This document shows, one piece after another, positions 16,693 through 25,134 of a DNA stretch of 64,000 bases. The translations under genes and the position numbers were made by a program. The stretch lies in contig USJX01000003.1 in the NCBI GenBank assembly GCA_900555035.1, positions 1 through 64,000 of the forward strand, in the 5' to 3' direction. Source of the DNA: an uncultured Prevotella sp. Its GTDB lineage: Bacteria; Bacteroidota; Bacteroidia; Bacteroidales; Bacteroidaceae. The notes beneath the pieces are model-generated. The model worked only from the letters and a program-made list of their open reading frames with translations. It searched no databases and was not told the origin of the DNA. Every line of letters begins with the position of its first letter. The first letter of the stretch is position 1.

Positions 16693-17719
16693 CAAGAAGG
16701 AGGAGTCGCATGTGGTAGTGATTGCCATTGATGGTTTAAGATGGCAGGAGGTGTTTGAGGGTGCCAGGCGCGACAGTCTAATGCCGTTTCTCTGGGAGAT
16801 GGGCAGGAAGAAGGGCTGCATGATTGGCAACCGCAACCGGAAATCGAAGATGGAGGTGGCCAACGGCATCTGGAAATCCTATGCCGGCTACAGCGAGATG
16901 CTCTGTGGAGTAACCGATGATGAGCACATTTTCGACAACCGTAAGCAGTATAACCCCAACCGCTCGGTTCTGGAATTGGCTGAGGCTTGTTCTGAGTACA
17001 AGGATAGGGTGAGTGCCGTGGCAAGTTGGGATGTGGTTCCTTATATCCTGAATTATCACAGAAGCGAATTGCCTGTGGATTTCCGCTCTCCTCACAGGGT
17101 GAGCAAGCAGGTGAGAAACGACAGCGTGACTCTGAACCGAGCCTTGAAAACCCTCAGGGATAAGCATCCCAAGCTCCTCTTCGTAGAGTTTTGCGAGACC
17201 GATTATTATGGCCATCATGGCAAATGGAAGGAGTATCTGAATGCTGCCCATCAGAACGATCAGTTTGTTCGACAGTTATGGGAATGCTGCCAGCAGGATC
17301 CATTTTACAAGGGCAACACCACCTTTCTCATTACCTGCGATCATGGTAGGGGAGAAAGCCTGGGCGTTCACGCCAACCGTGGCGAAGTAGATTCCAAAGC
17401 TTCCTGGACAGAACATGGTAAAGAAATCAAAGGCAGCAACCAAACCTGGCTGGTGGCTTTCGGAAAAGACATTCAGCATCTGGGAGAAATGGAAGGGGGC
17501 AGAACCATCTACACCAAGCAGGTGGCTCCTACCATTGCCAGCATCCTGAAGGTTCCGTTTACGAATGATGATAATCAACAGCCGGTGGCTTCGCCGATTT
17601 ATAAGATTCTGGCTGCAACTGATGGGTTATACTTCCCTGGCGTGGCTGTCGAGATTCGCCATCTTCTATTACCCTTTCCTGGTGATGGGCACCCTGGTCT
17701 TGCCGAAATGGATTGCTAG
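16619..17719 (+). CDS. Alkaline-phosphatase/sulfatase superfamily hydrolase
   Basis: The start at 16619 has an unusually good Shine-Dalgarno (AAAGGAG, about 16600-16606) and a signal peptide (MKKKMIPLLLLLPLLFLL). Metal ligands appear in VVVIAIDGLRWQEVFEG, FCETDYYGHHG, TCDHGRGE and WTEHGK. The nucleophile position is Ser in YAGYSEMLCG. At 366 residues it is shorter than PafA. The last ~33 residues after SPIYKILAAT look non-natural, while the +1 frame over the same bases encodes a transmembrane segment (see 17565-17726), so the 3' end may be frameshifted. Substrate unknown, possibly a phosphorylated or ethanolamine-decorated glycan made with the upstream glycosyltransferase. Confidence 0.82.
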   Translation: MKKKMIPLLLLLPLLFLLAVYGKDSKKEESHVVVIAIDGLRWQEVFEGARRDSLMPFLWEMGRKKGCMIGNRNRKSKMEVANGIWKSYAGYSEMLCGVTDDEHIFDNRKQYNPNRSVLELAEACSEYKDRVSAVASWDVVPYILNYHRSELPVDFRSPHRVSKQVRNDSVTLNRALKTLRDKHPKLLFVEFCETDYYGHHGKWKEYLNAAHQNDQFVRQLWECCQQDPFYKGNTTFLITCDHGRGESLGVHANRGEVDSKASWTEHGKEIKGSNQTWLVAFGKDIQHLGEMEGGRTIYTKQVAPTIASILKVPFTNDDNQQPVASPIYKILAATDGLYFPGVAVEIRHLLLPFPGDGHPGLAEMDC

Positions 17720-17726
17720 AAACTGA
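17565..17726 (+). other. Alternative-frame membrane tail or 53-residue small ORF
   Basis: In the +1 frame of the phosphatase gene an ORF begins ATGATG at 17565 and ends TGA at 17724-17726. It holds basic residues (SRWLRRFIRF) and then a hydrophobic helix (FAIFYYPFLVMGTLVLP). It is either a C-terminal anchor lost from the phosphatase by a one-base indel, or an overlapping small membrane protein. Confidence 0.4.
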
Positions 17727-18756
17727 CATAGAGTCGGGCACTGAGTGCCGTGAAATCTCCATTGTCGTTTTTGATGTACTGGAACGATGGCTGAAGGGAA
17801 ATGGATTCCGTCAGCTGTCTTTTCCACGTTACTTCCAGCGAATATTCTGAACCCTGCTGGAAGCGGGCGTACTGGCCCGACAATCCGAACTCGTTCTTCT
17901 CGTCCTGATAGGCACCGCCCAGTTCAGCGTATCGGTAGCAGGCATTCTGATGACTGGTGTTCTCTGAATACTGCATCATGCACGAAATGTTCTTGTCGCC
18001 AGCCTTCCAAACGCTCTGCTCTCCGTAAATCCACCAGCCACAGGTGGTTTTGCCCTTGGATTCATCGGCAGAAACCATTTCGCCATCCTCGTTGATTGGA
18101 TATTGACGGGTATGGATGGCAGCACCCGTAAAATATTTTCCACCTTTATGTTCATACTCCAACTGCGACATATTGAAGATTCCATCCTTCTTCGGGCGAA
18201 CCAGGAAAGGATTGTCGTGGGCTTTCCAGCCATTATATCCCGCACCATTATACAGACTGTTTCTGAAAGTCCATCCTCCTTTGGTTACATCAAAGTAAAG
18301 GGTCAAGCCTGAATACGGATAGTTGGCTATCGGATAGCTGGATGCAACAGTAGGAAAGATTCCCTCAGAACTGTTCAGGAAGAGTGCCGTAACATCAGAG
18401 GTAAAGAAATCCTCGTTCACGTTTCTCACACCCACAAACAGATGGCCCGAATTCCACTCGTGCATGTAGCCCAGTACGGCAAGCATGGCGAAGTTATTGT
18501 CTGCATCTATGTTCGAAAATCCCTGCCAGTCATCAATAATGCCATCGTTGGTCTTTGCCACATGCAGCGTAGCCGCCTCGAACGAATCCTTTCCTTTTCC
18601 TATCGGAACACTCAGTTCCAATCTCAGCTGATTGATCAGATTGGTATTCTTGTTCATATCCCATTGCTATTCAGAAATATATTGTCCGTTAAAGCTCTGT
18701 GCATAAGCAAGGCAAATATTGATGCAGCCTAAAATAATAAAAATAATTCTCTTCAT
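17716..18756 (-). pseudogene. Porin-like outer-membrane protein interrupted by an amber codon
   Basis: The long frame starts at ATG 18657 (313 residues) but lacks a signal peptide. Directly upstream, in the same frame, ATG 18756 starts MKRIIFIILGCINICLAYAQ, a good signal peptide, followed by SFNGQYISE, then TAG (18667-18669), then QWDMNKNTN. The mature protein is rich in aromatic alternating strands and ends ...SARLYVSF, as outer-membrane barrels do; it resembles small Bacteroidota porins. A TGG or CAG codon has probably mutated to TAG. Without read-through the downstream ORF would make an unexported barrel. A promoter lies at 18845-18852. Confidence 0.75.
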
Positions 18757-18844
18757 TTCTTTATGTTTTTGTATAATCTTCATGTTTTGTATCATTTCTT
18801 GTTCACTTACTCGCTACTCGCGAGTATCTCGCTAATTCATGCTG

Positions 18845-18852
18845 CAAAGGTA
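18845..18852 (-). promoter_or_regulatory. Promoter for the interrupted porin gene
   Basis: CAAAGGTA on + is TACCTTTG on -; it supports the upstream start at 18756 rather than 18657. Confidence 0.55.
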
Positions 18853-18887
18853 CTGGATATTTCAAAATCCTGCAATACTTAATAATT

Positions 18888-19006
18888 GGTATTTTTATTT
18901 CTTCTAAATAAAAGGACTTCCTTTCTTATCCCCATTTCTAGGTATTTTTATTTCTTCTAAATAGTTAGGGCACCGTCTGACCCCCTATTTTTAGGTAGTC
19001 AGACGG
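18888..19006. repeat. 23-bp direct repeat and adjacent hairpin in a gene-free gap
   Basis: GGTATTTTTATTTCTTCTAA plus ATA occurs at 18888-18910 and 18941-18963. It is followed by a perfect 9-bp stem CCGTCTGAC/GTCAGACGG (18973-18981, 18998-19006). Nothing else but promoters is seen in 18757-19123. Confidence 0.7.
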
Positions 19007-19054
19007 AAAAACAATAATATTTTTTAAAAACTTTGCCTTATCAGATATTATTCG

Positions 19055-19062
19055 TACCTTTG
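19055..19062 (+). promoter_or_regulatory. Promoter for the thioesterase
   Basis: TACCTTTG with TTTG at 19032-19035; 19-bp spacing. Confidence 0.75.
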
Positions 19063-19123
19063 CATTGTTTTAAAAAGTTTAATCAGTTAGAAATCAGTTT
19101 AATCAATTTAATCGGTTAGAAAA

Positions 19124-19597
19124 ATGAAGAAGATATTAAATCCATATTTGAACAAGGAGGGTTACAACTGCGTTTGCTGTGCCCCCAACAATCCTGTAGG
19201 ATTGCATCTTGAGTTTTGGGAAGAGGGTGAGGATGTGCTTACCATCTGGAATCCCGGCGAGAATTACCAGGGCTGGATCAACACCCTGCATGGCGGAATC
19301 ATCAGTATGCTGATGGATGAAGTGGCAGGCTGGGTTATCAACCGCAAACTCCAGACCACGGGTGTGACGATGCAGCTCAACGTGAAGTACAAGAAGCCTG
19401 TGATGACCACCGATTCGCAGATTACGGTGCGTGGTCACATCGCCAGCCAGCGCCGCAACATCGTTACCATCCACCTGACTCTGGAGAACTCCAAAGGCGA
19501 GGTTTGTGATGAGGGCGAAGCCATCTACTTTACCTTTGGTCCTGATAAAGCCAAGGAGATGGGATTCGACAGCTGCAAGGTAGAGGGGGAGGAATAA
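19124..19597 (+). CDS. PaaI-family hotdog thioesterase
   Basis: A 157-residue single hotdog-fold protein. The motif NTLHGGIISMLMDEVAGW (His56-Gly-Gly, Asp65) is the catalytic helix of PaaI/4HBT acyl-CoA thioesterases; VTMQLNVKYKKPV and ITVRGHIASQRRNIVTIHL are the later strands. It should hydrolyse an acyl- or aryl-CoA in the cytoplasm. An N-terminal Cys cluster (NCVCCAPNNP) is common in this subgroup. Monocistronic; substrate unknown. Confidence 0.9.
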   Translation: MKKILNPYLNKEGYNCVCCAPNNPVGLHLEFWEEGEDVLTIWNPGENYQGWINTLHGGIISMLMDEVAGWVINRKLQTTGVTMQLNVKYKKPVMTTDSQITVRGHIASQRRNIVTIHLTLENSKGEVCDEGEAIYFTFGPDKAKEMGFDSCKVEGEE

Positions 19598-19666
19598 CTC
19601 TCCCCTTATGATGAGGAATTTGATAAGGAAGCCTTTCTTATGAAGACTTCCTTTTATGAAGTCTCT

Positions 19667-20503
19667 TTACGATGCAGCAGTCTTCTTGTTGAAGATGCAA
19701 ATCGACAGGATGACGATTGCGATGCTTATCAGGCTGAGGCTTGCTTCCATCATTGGAGTGCTGGCGATGTAAGTATCGTAGCATTCTTCTGGAATCAGGC
19801 AGAGCGTATTGTTGGTGATGTGGATGATGATGCCCGGAATCAAACTCCTGGTTCTGTAACACATCCACGCCATGACGATTCCCAGAATGATGGCTCCTGG
19901 AATCTGTGCCGGGTTGAGATGGATGAGGCCGAACATGATGCTTGAGCCGATGATAGCGTACCAGGGACTGATGTTCCATCTCAGCATCTTTCGCATCATC
20001 AATCCGCGGAAGAGGTATTCTTCGGCTATAGGAGCAATAATGCAGAGCGTCAGGATTCCAATTGGATTATGTGTCAAGTCAGCAATTTCCTGCTCTATGT
20101 AATTATGCAAGTTCATGAAACTTTCTAATGCAGATATCGGAATGGCCTGGAACAATCCCACTATAAAAGCCAGCAGGAAGATGATGGTCTTAGGCATCTG
20201 CTGAATCTTTTCCAGGCGAACACGCAGATGGAATTTCTTCCGACATTTATGAATCATATATAGCTCTGCAGCCAGCATATAAATTGCCATGGCCCATGCA
20301 GAACTATTGATGGTTGTCTTCGTTAGAAATTCGATAAATTCGCAGCTAAAAGCTGCTGCAATGCCAACCGGAAATGCGGCAAGCATGGACATCAGATAGA
20401 CGTAGATGGCACTTCTGGTGCCAGGCCATGCACGATACAGAAACCATCCCTTGGTTCCGTTTCTTCCCTTTGACAGGATTGCTGAAAGTTTTTTTTTTTC
20501 CAT
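19667..20503 (-). CDS. CPBP family intramembrane metalloprotease
   Basis: The 278-residue protein has about 7-8 membrane segments and the three CPBP/Abi motifs: APIAEEYLFRGLMMRKML (EE at 161-162), MFGLIHLNPAQ and IIIHITNN. These Glu and His residues form the metal site of the Rce1/CAAX-protease-like fold. Members serve in protein maturation or bacteriocin self-immunity. No bacteriocin gene is nearby. Promoter at 20658-20665 gives a leader of about 150 nt. Confidence 0.9.
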   Translation of the reverse strand: MEKKKLSAILSKGRNGTKGWFLYRAWPGTRSAIYVYLMSMLAAFPVGIAAAFSCEFIEFLTKTTINSSAWAMAIYMLAAELYMIHKCRKKFHLRVRLEKIQQMPKTIIFLLAFIVGLFQAIPISALESFMNLHNYIEQEIADLTHNPIGILTLCIIAPIAEEYLFRGLMMRKMLRWNISPWYAIIGSSIMFGLIHLNPAQIPGAIILGIVMAWMCYRTRSLIPGIIIHITNNTLCLIPEECYDTYIASTPMMEASLSLISIAIVILSICIFNKKTAAS

Positions 20504-20657
20504 AAAGCTGTAGTTTTTTGTTTGTTACTGAAATCTTATTCCTGCCCATTTTGTGGTCTTCATTGATGACCAGCGCCTGCCATCTATTAAGACCAGCCTC
20601 GGTCTTCATAGATGACTGACTTTTGGCACAAGAAGGCTGTTCTTTCGATTGCCGGTG

Positions 20658-20665
20658 CAAAGGTA
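20658..20665 (-). promoter_or_regulatory. Promoter for the CPBP protease
   Basis: CAAAGGTA on + is TACCTTTG on -, with CAA further right as -33. Confidence 0.6.
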
Positions 20666-20813
20666 CAAAAATTCTAAGCAGAAAGCAAGCTTTTTCCCGT
20701 AGAATGTTGAAAAATAGTTCGTAAGTAGCTGTTGTGTAGAAATATAAGTGTTTTCGGTTTTTGCGTCTGATTGCAAAAGCCGCCTTGGGAATCGTTTTTT
20801 GATGTTTGGAAAG

Positions 20814-20973
20814 CGGTCATTTTCGGTCACGGTCATTTTCGGTCATTTTCAAAAATGATTCGGTCATTTGGGTCTATAGTATATATAAATATATATTTAT
20901 ATAATACTTATAGGGGAGATTTGCGCCCCCGAAAACGAAAATGACCGAAAATGACCGTGACCGATAATGACCG
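20814..20973. repeat. 37-bp inverted repeat of GGTCATT iterons around an AT-rich core
   Basis: The left arm 20814-20850 and the right arm 20937-20973 are reverse complements with one mismatch. Each arm is itself CGGTCATTTT-CGGTCA-CGGTCATTTT-CGGTCATTTTC (GGTCA starts 10, 6 and 10 bp apart). The 86-bp centre includes a stretch of almost pure A/T (20877-20912). It lies in the 1.15-kb gene-free gap 20504-21656. Confidence 0.85.
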
Positions 20974-21373
20974 GATCAGGCTTCTGAAAATTATTCGGAA
21001 AAGAATGATGTTTGTTTGTAAGATAATGATAATCAATGGGATAGTTTTGTGCAGTACTTCTGTAGAGTACCATGCTTTGTACAGCTAAAACAGTACACAT
21101 TCCTCTTCGCTCTATCCCAGTTTTTGCTCTTTTTACGAGAATCTTGACAAAATAAATCAAGAAATTCCTCGTTTTCTCCCTTTTATTCTGCCTTTTACCC
21201 CCTCTTATTTTTGCCTTCTGAGGGGGTGAAAAGTGTTATCGGAACCACTTTTTCTTGCTTCTAAGGGCATTTTTCTCCTCCTTTCTCTGTAAAAAACAAT
21301 CCGGCCTTTCTAGCCATTTTTGCTTGGGTAATGTGATTTTCTGTTGACTATGGAGTCTGGCTATTTAGGGGAT

Positions 21374-21420
21374 AAGGTCGTTAAGGTCATTAAGGTCAAG
21401 GTCATTATCGGTCATTAAGG
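21374..21420. repeat. Degenerate third copy of the GGTCATT iteron array
   Basis: GGTC starts at 21376, 21385, 21394, 21400 and 21410 (spacings 9, 9, 6, 10), echoing the 10-6-10 layout of the 20814 inverted repeat. Confidence 0.7.
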
Positions 21421-21656
21421 TTTTCCAATCCCTTAAAAGTCCTTTACGATTTGCCATGAAAATTGCCTTAACTAAAAGGGGTGATTTATGGGGTAAAATC
21501 CATGTTTTAAGCGGATAAAATACCGTTTTTTTTGAAAAGTGTGATTTTCAGCCCTTGTTTTTATAGGAAAAGTGTATTTTGGTATGCTTGAAAAGGGGAA
21601 AAATATAATGGCAGGTTCCAAATTAACGCATCAGGAACCTGCCATTTTCTTTCATT

Positions 21657-23642
21657 TTACGCCAATCTCAGTCTCAGCGAATTAAGCACTACGCTCACAC
21701 TTGAGAAGGCCATCAGGGCACTTGCCCACATCGGGGTTATCTGGAAATCAATGCCGAAGATATGAAGGGCGCCGGCTGCCAACGGGATGCAGATGATGTT
21801 GTAGATGAACGCCCAGAAGAGATTCTGCCAAATCATGTGAACCGTCTTCTGACTCAGTTTTACGGCTTCCGGAAGTGCCAGGAGGTCGTCGCTCATCAGC
21901 GTAATCTGCGCCACATCCATCGCCACATCCGTTCCCTTTCCTATCGCCATACTCACGTTGGCAAGGGCCAGGGCCTGGGTGTCGTTGATTCCGTCACCCA
22001 CCATCGCTACCTGCTTGCCTTCGTCCTGAAGTTTCTTTACCAAAGCCTGCTTGTCGCCAGGCAGCACCTTACTCTGGTAATGCTTGATGCCGGCTTTCTC
22101 AGCCCAGTAGTGAGCCGCTTCCTCCTTGTCGCCACTCATCATATAGACCTCTATTCCCTTTTCCTGCAACTGCTTCATCGCTTCCTGGGCATGAGGCTTG
22201 AGGGTCTCTCTCGTCTCCAGATCCAAATCCTCCTGCTTGGTGAAATCGATGTTCTGGTTAGGAATGGTGAGGGTGCCGGTCTTGTCGATGACGAGGGCGT
22301 TGGTCTTGTGGAGATTCTCCAGCGCCGACGCATCCTTGATGAGAATCTGCTTCTGTGCCGCCTTGCCGATGCCCACCATCAGGGCGGTAGGAGTAGCTAA
22401 GCCCATGGCGCAAGGACAGGCGATGACCAATACGGCTACGGCTGAAAGGATGGCCTGCGGAAGTGCTGCGTTGCCGCCTATCAGCCACCATATTATAAAG
22501 GTGATGAGGGCGATGGCTGCCACGGCTGGAACGAAGATCAGAGCCGCTTTGTCCACGATGCGCTGCACGGGCGCCTTACTGCCCTGTGCCTCCTGAACCA
22601 TGCGGATGATGTGCGCCAGGGCGGTGTTCTCGCCAATCTGCTTGGCTCTCATGCGGAGCTTTCCCTGACTCGGAATGGTACCGGCCAGCACGTTGTCGCC
22701 TGCCTTTTTCATCGCCGGAGTCGGTTCGCCGCTGATCATCGCTTCATCTACATAGGCAGCATCGGGAGTCATGAAACTCTCTGCCTGGGTAACCACGCCA
22801 TCCACCGGAATCTTTTCGCCGGCTCTTACTTCTATCATGTCGCCTATCTGAATGGTGGAAATCGGAACTTCCTCCATCTTGTAGTCGTTGGTGCCTTCTA
22901 TCTTCTCGTAAGTCACCAGTCGGGCGGTTTTCGGCTGCATTCCCATCAGTTGTCGGATGCTGCTCGCCGTACTGTCTTTCGCCTTTTCTTCCAGGCATCT
23001 GCCAGTCAGCACGAAGGTGATGATCATCACGGAAGCATCGAAATAAGTGTGCCATTCTATGCCTCTCGCTCCCCATACTATTTCGCCGAAGAAGGTGTTG
23101 AAGGTGCTGAAGAGGAAGGCGATAAGGGTGCTGAGTGCTACGAGCGAATCCATGTTTGCCGTATGATGCAGGAGCTGCTTCCAGGCGGAAACATAAAACT
23201 GTTTGCCGCAGTAGAGCAGGTTAGCGAGTGCCAGGAGCAGACAAATCTGGTTGGCGAAGGAACTCGAATGATGAGCCGAAGCAACGCCATCTGAAATCAT
23301 ATTCTGCTCCATGCCCAGGGAAATCCAGCCCATGGAGAAACACATCGTCAGGATGGCGAAGAGCCAGGAAGCGAGGGTTCGGCGGCGCAGGAGAGTGAAC
23401 TCACGGCGGTTGATTTCCTCCACGCTTCTGTCGTTTTCGATAACGAGGTCGTAGCCGGCGTTGCTGATTTCCCGTTTCATATCTTCCAGAGAAATAATGT
23501 CGGGATTATAGTCTACCAGGGCAGTTCGGCTCGCCAGGGAAACCGAGGCGGAGTTGATGCCTTCTAGCGACTGCAGCTTCTTTTCTACATTGGCAGAGCA
23601 TACGCTGCAAGCCATGCCTATTACTGGAATTGTTTTCTTCAT
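21657..23642 (-). CDS. Copper-type P1B ATPase lacking the nucleotide-binding domain
   Basis: The 661-residue protein has an N-terminal heavy-metal domain (GMACSVCSANVEKKL), membrane segments, the actuator motif (MISGEPTP), the Cu(I) signature IACPCAMGLATPT, the phosphorylation motif DKTGTLT (Asp453), hinge MMSGDK and VGDGINDTQAL (about 548), and the P1B-1 TM signatures YNIICIP and MAFSSVSVVLNSLR. Between DKTGTLT and GDGIND there are only about 90 residues where CopA-type pumps have about 190. The N domain, with its SEHP nucleotide-binding motif, is absent and replaced by a 20-residue linker. The frame is intact, so this looks fixed rather than freshly broken. Confidence 0.9.
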   Translation of the reverse strand: MKKTIPVIGMACSVCSANVEKKLQSLEGINSASVSLASRTALVDYNPDIISLEDMKREISNAGYDLVIENDRSVEEINRREFTLLRRRTLASWLFAILTMCFSMGWISLGMEQNMISDGVASAHHSSSFANQICLLLALANLLYCGKQFYVSAWKQLLHHTANMDSLVALSTLIAFLFSTFNTFFGEIVWGARGIEWHTYFDASVMIITFVLTGRCLEEKAKDSTASSIRQLMGMQPKTARLVTYEKIEGTNDYKMEEVPISTIQIGDMIEVRAGEKIPVDGVVTQAESFMTPDAAYVDEAMISGEPTPAMKKAGDNVLAGTIPSQGKLRMRAKQIGENTALAHIIRMVQEAQGSKAPVQRIVDKAALIFVPAVAAIALITFIIWWLIGGNAALPQAILSAVAVLVIACPCAMGLATPTALMVGIGKAAQKQILIKDASALENLHKTNALVIDKTGTLTIPNQNIDFTKQEDLDLETRETLKPHAQEAMKQLQEKGIEVYMMSGDKEEAAHYWAEKAGIKHYQSKVLPGDKQALVKKLQDEGKQVAMVGDGINDTQALALANVSMAIGKGTDVAMDVAQITLMSDDLLALPEAVKLSQKTVHMIWQNLFWAFIYNIICIPLAAGALHIFGIDFQITPMWASALMAFSSVSVVLNSLRLRLA

Positions 23643-23790
23643 TTTATTTTATTTTATTTTATTCTATTCTTATTTCTTACTTTTTTAAGTGTGCTCATCT
23701 CTGATTGATGTTGTTATCTGGAATCTTTTTCGTATCTTTACACCATCAATCAAACAGAACATGCACGCTTTCCGTTTACCGCTTCCATTC

Positions 23791-24969
23791 TCACGATTCC
23801 CATTCCTCGAATTCCAGTTCCAATTCCCTGTATTCGGGTTTTCTGGAAGAATTCATTCTGTTCTCCTTCTTGAATCCTACAGATCCTACTACATCTTCTG
23901 CTCCTTCTTCTGCTCCTTCTACTGATGCTGCTGAAGATGCAGCTGCGTTGCTCACTGATAAGCCCAGCAGGCGGATGGGGTGGGCGGAGGAGTAATCCAC
24001 CAGTTGCAGCAATTGCTTGGCTAGCGGAAGGATGTCTGCTTTTTTCTTTAGAATCTTCTCTTGCGAGATGCTACGGGTTATCTGGGTGAAATCGGAATAC
24101 TTCACTTTCAGTGTCAGGGTGCGACCCTCGAAACCGCTCTTCTCGATACGCTCCAGAAGTTCCATAACCGTATGGTAAAGTTCGATGACTACTGCCGATT
24201 TGGCAGAGATGTCTTCCAGAAAAGTCTGTTCGCAGCCCACGGATTTCCGTTCTCGGTATGTGATGACGGGCCTGTTGTCTATCCCTCTTGCGAAATCATA
24301 GAAGATGTGACCGGCCTTTCCGAAAACCTCTACAAGATGTTTTTCCGAAACCTTTCGCAGGTCAGCACCATTGAAGATGCCCATGAAATGCATCTTTTTT
24401 AGGGTCTTTTGGCCCACGCCCCAGAAATCCTCCACGGGGAGTTGGGCTATGAAGTCGAGCGCCTTGTCGGGATGGATGGTGCAGATGCCGTCGGGTTTGC
24501 GGTAATCCGAAGCCACCTTGGCCAGGAACTTGCAATAGCTGATGCCTGCCGAGGCGGTAAGTCCTGTGGCTTCCTTGATTCTTGTCTTGATTTCCTTGGC
24601 CACATCCACCGCCAGCTCAATCCCCTTCTTGTTTTGGGTAACATCGAGGAAGGCTTCGTCGATGGAAATGGGTTCGATGAGGTCGGTGTATTCCTGAAAG
24701 ATGCGGTGAATCTGTTGGGAAATTTCAGCGTAATGTTCGTGTCGGCAAGGCACGATGATGAGTTCCGGACAGCGCTTCTTGGCTTGGGCGATGGATTGCG
24801 CCGAATGAACGCCCCATTTGCGGGCCTCATAACTGGCAGTGGAAACCACACCACGGGGACCGTCGAAGCCCACCGCTATCGGTTTGCCTCGAAGCTCCGG
24901 ATTGTCTCTCTGCTCTACTGCCGCATAGAAGGCATCCATGTCGATGTGTATGATTTTTCGCTCTTCCAT
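23791..24969 (-). CDS. dinB: DNA polymerase IV (Y-family)
   Basis: The 392-residue translesion polymerase begins KIIHIDMDAFYAAVEQRDNP (catalytic Asp8), with VSTASYEARKWGV, the second catalytic motif SIDEAFLDVT, and the helix-hairpin-helix WGVGQKTLKKM. The little-finger domain follows (KSVGCEQTFLEDI). After about residue 340 there is an Ala/Glu/Ser-rich low-complexity tail (AAASSAASVEGAEEGAED). No clear beta-clamp motif was recognised at the end. Promoter at 25015-25022. Confidence 0.95.
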   Translation of the reverse strand: MEERKIIHIDMDAFYAAVEQRDNPELRGKPIAVGFDGPRGVVSTASYEARKWGVHSAQSIAQAKKRCPELIIVPCRHEHYAEISQQIHRIFQEYTDLIEPISIDEAFLDVTQNKKGIELAVDVAKEIKTRIKEATGLTASAGISYCKFLAKVASDYRKPDGICTIHPDKALDFIAQLPVEDFWGVGQKTLKKMHFMGIFNGADLRKVSEKHLVEVFGKAGHIFYDFARGIDNRPVITYRERKSVGCEQTFLEDISAKSAVVIELYHTVMELLERIEKSGFEGRTLTLKVKYSDFTQITRSISQEKILKKKADILPLAKQLLQLVDYSSAHPIRLLGLSVSNAAASSAASVEGAEEGAEDVVGSVGFKKENRMNSSRKPEYRELELEFEEWES

Positions 24970-25014
24970 TTATCTTGTAGCCTATTTGCTTACTTGCTAT
25001 TTTGTTTCAGGATG

Positions 25015-25022
25015 CAAAAATA
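25015..25022 (-). promoter_or_regulatory. Promoter for dinB
   Basis: CAAAAATA on + is TATTTTTG on -, 46 bp before the dinB ATG. Confidence 0.5.
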
Positions 25023-25073
25023 CACATTATTTATTAAAGGAGCAAGAATCAGGAAAGAAATCATGGGTATAGA

Positions 25074-25110
25074 CACAAAAAAAGACAGATTCCAAATTGC
25101 CTTGGAATCT
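25074..25110 (-). terminator. Terminator after hsp20
   Basis: Perfect stem AGATTCCAA/TTGGAATCT (25087-25095, 25102-25110) followed on the - strand by GTCTTTTTTT. Confidence 0.8.
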
Positions 25111-25134
25111 GCCTCAATCATTTATGGGAGATGA

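Noticed and set aside
20606..21160. Two leftward ORFs (76 and 87 residues) in the 20.5-21.7 kb gap
   Set aside because: They cross the CPBP promoter or the inverted repeat and match no family.
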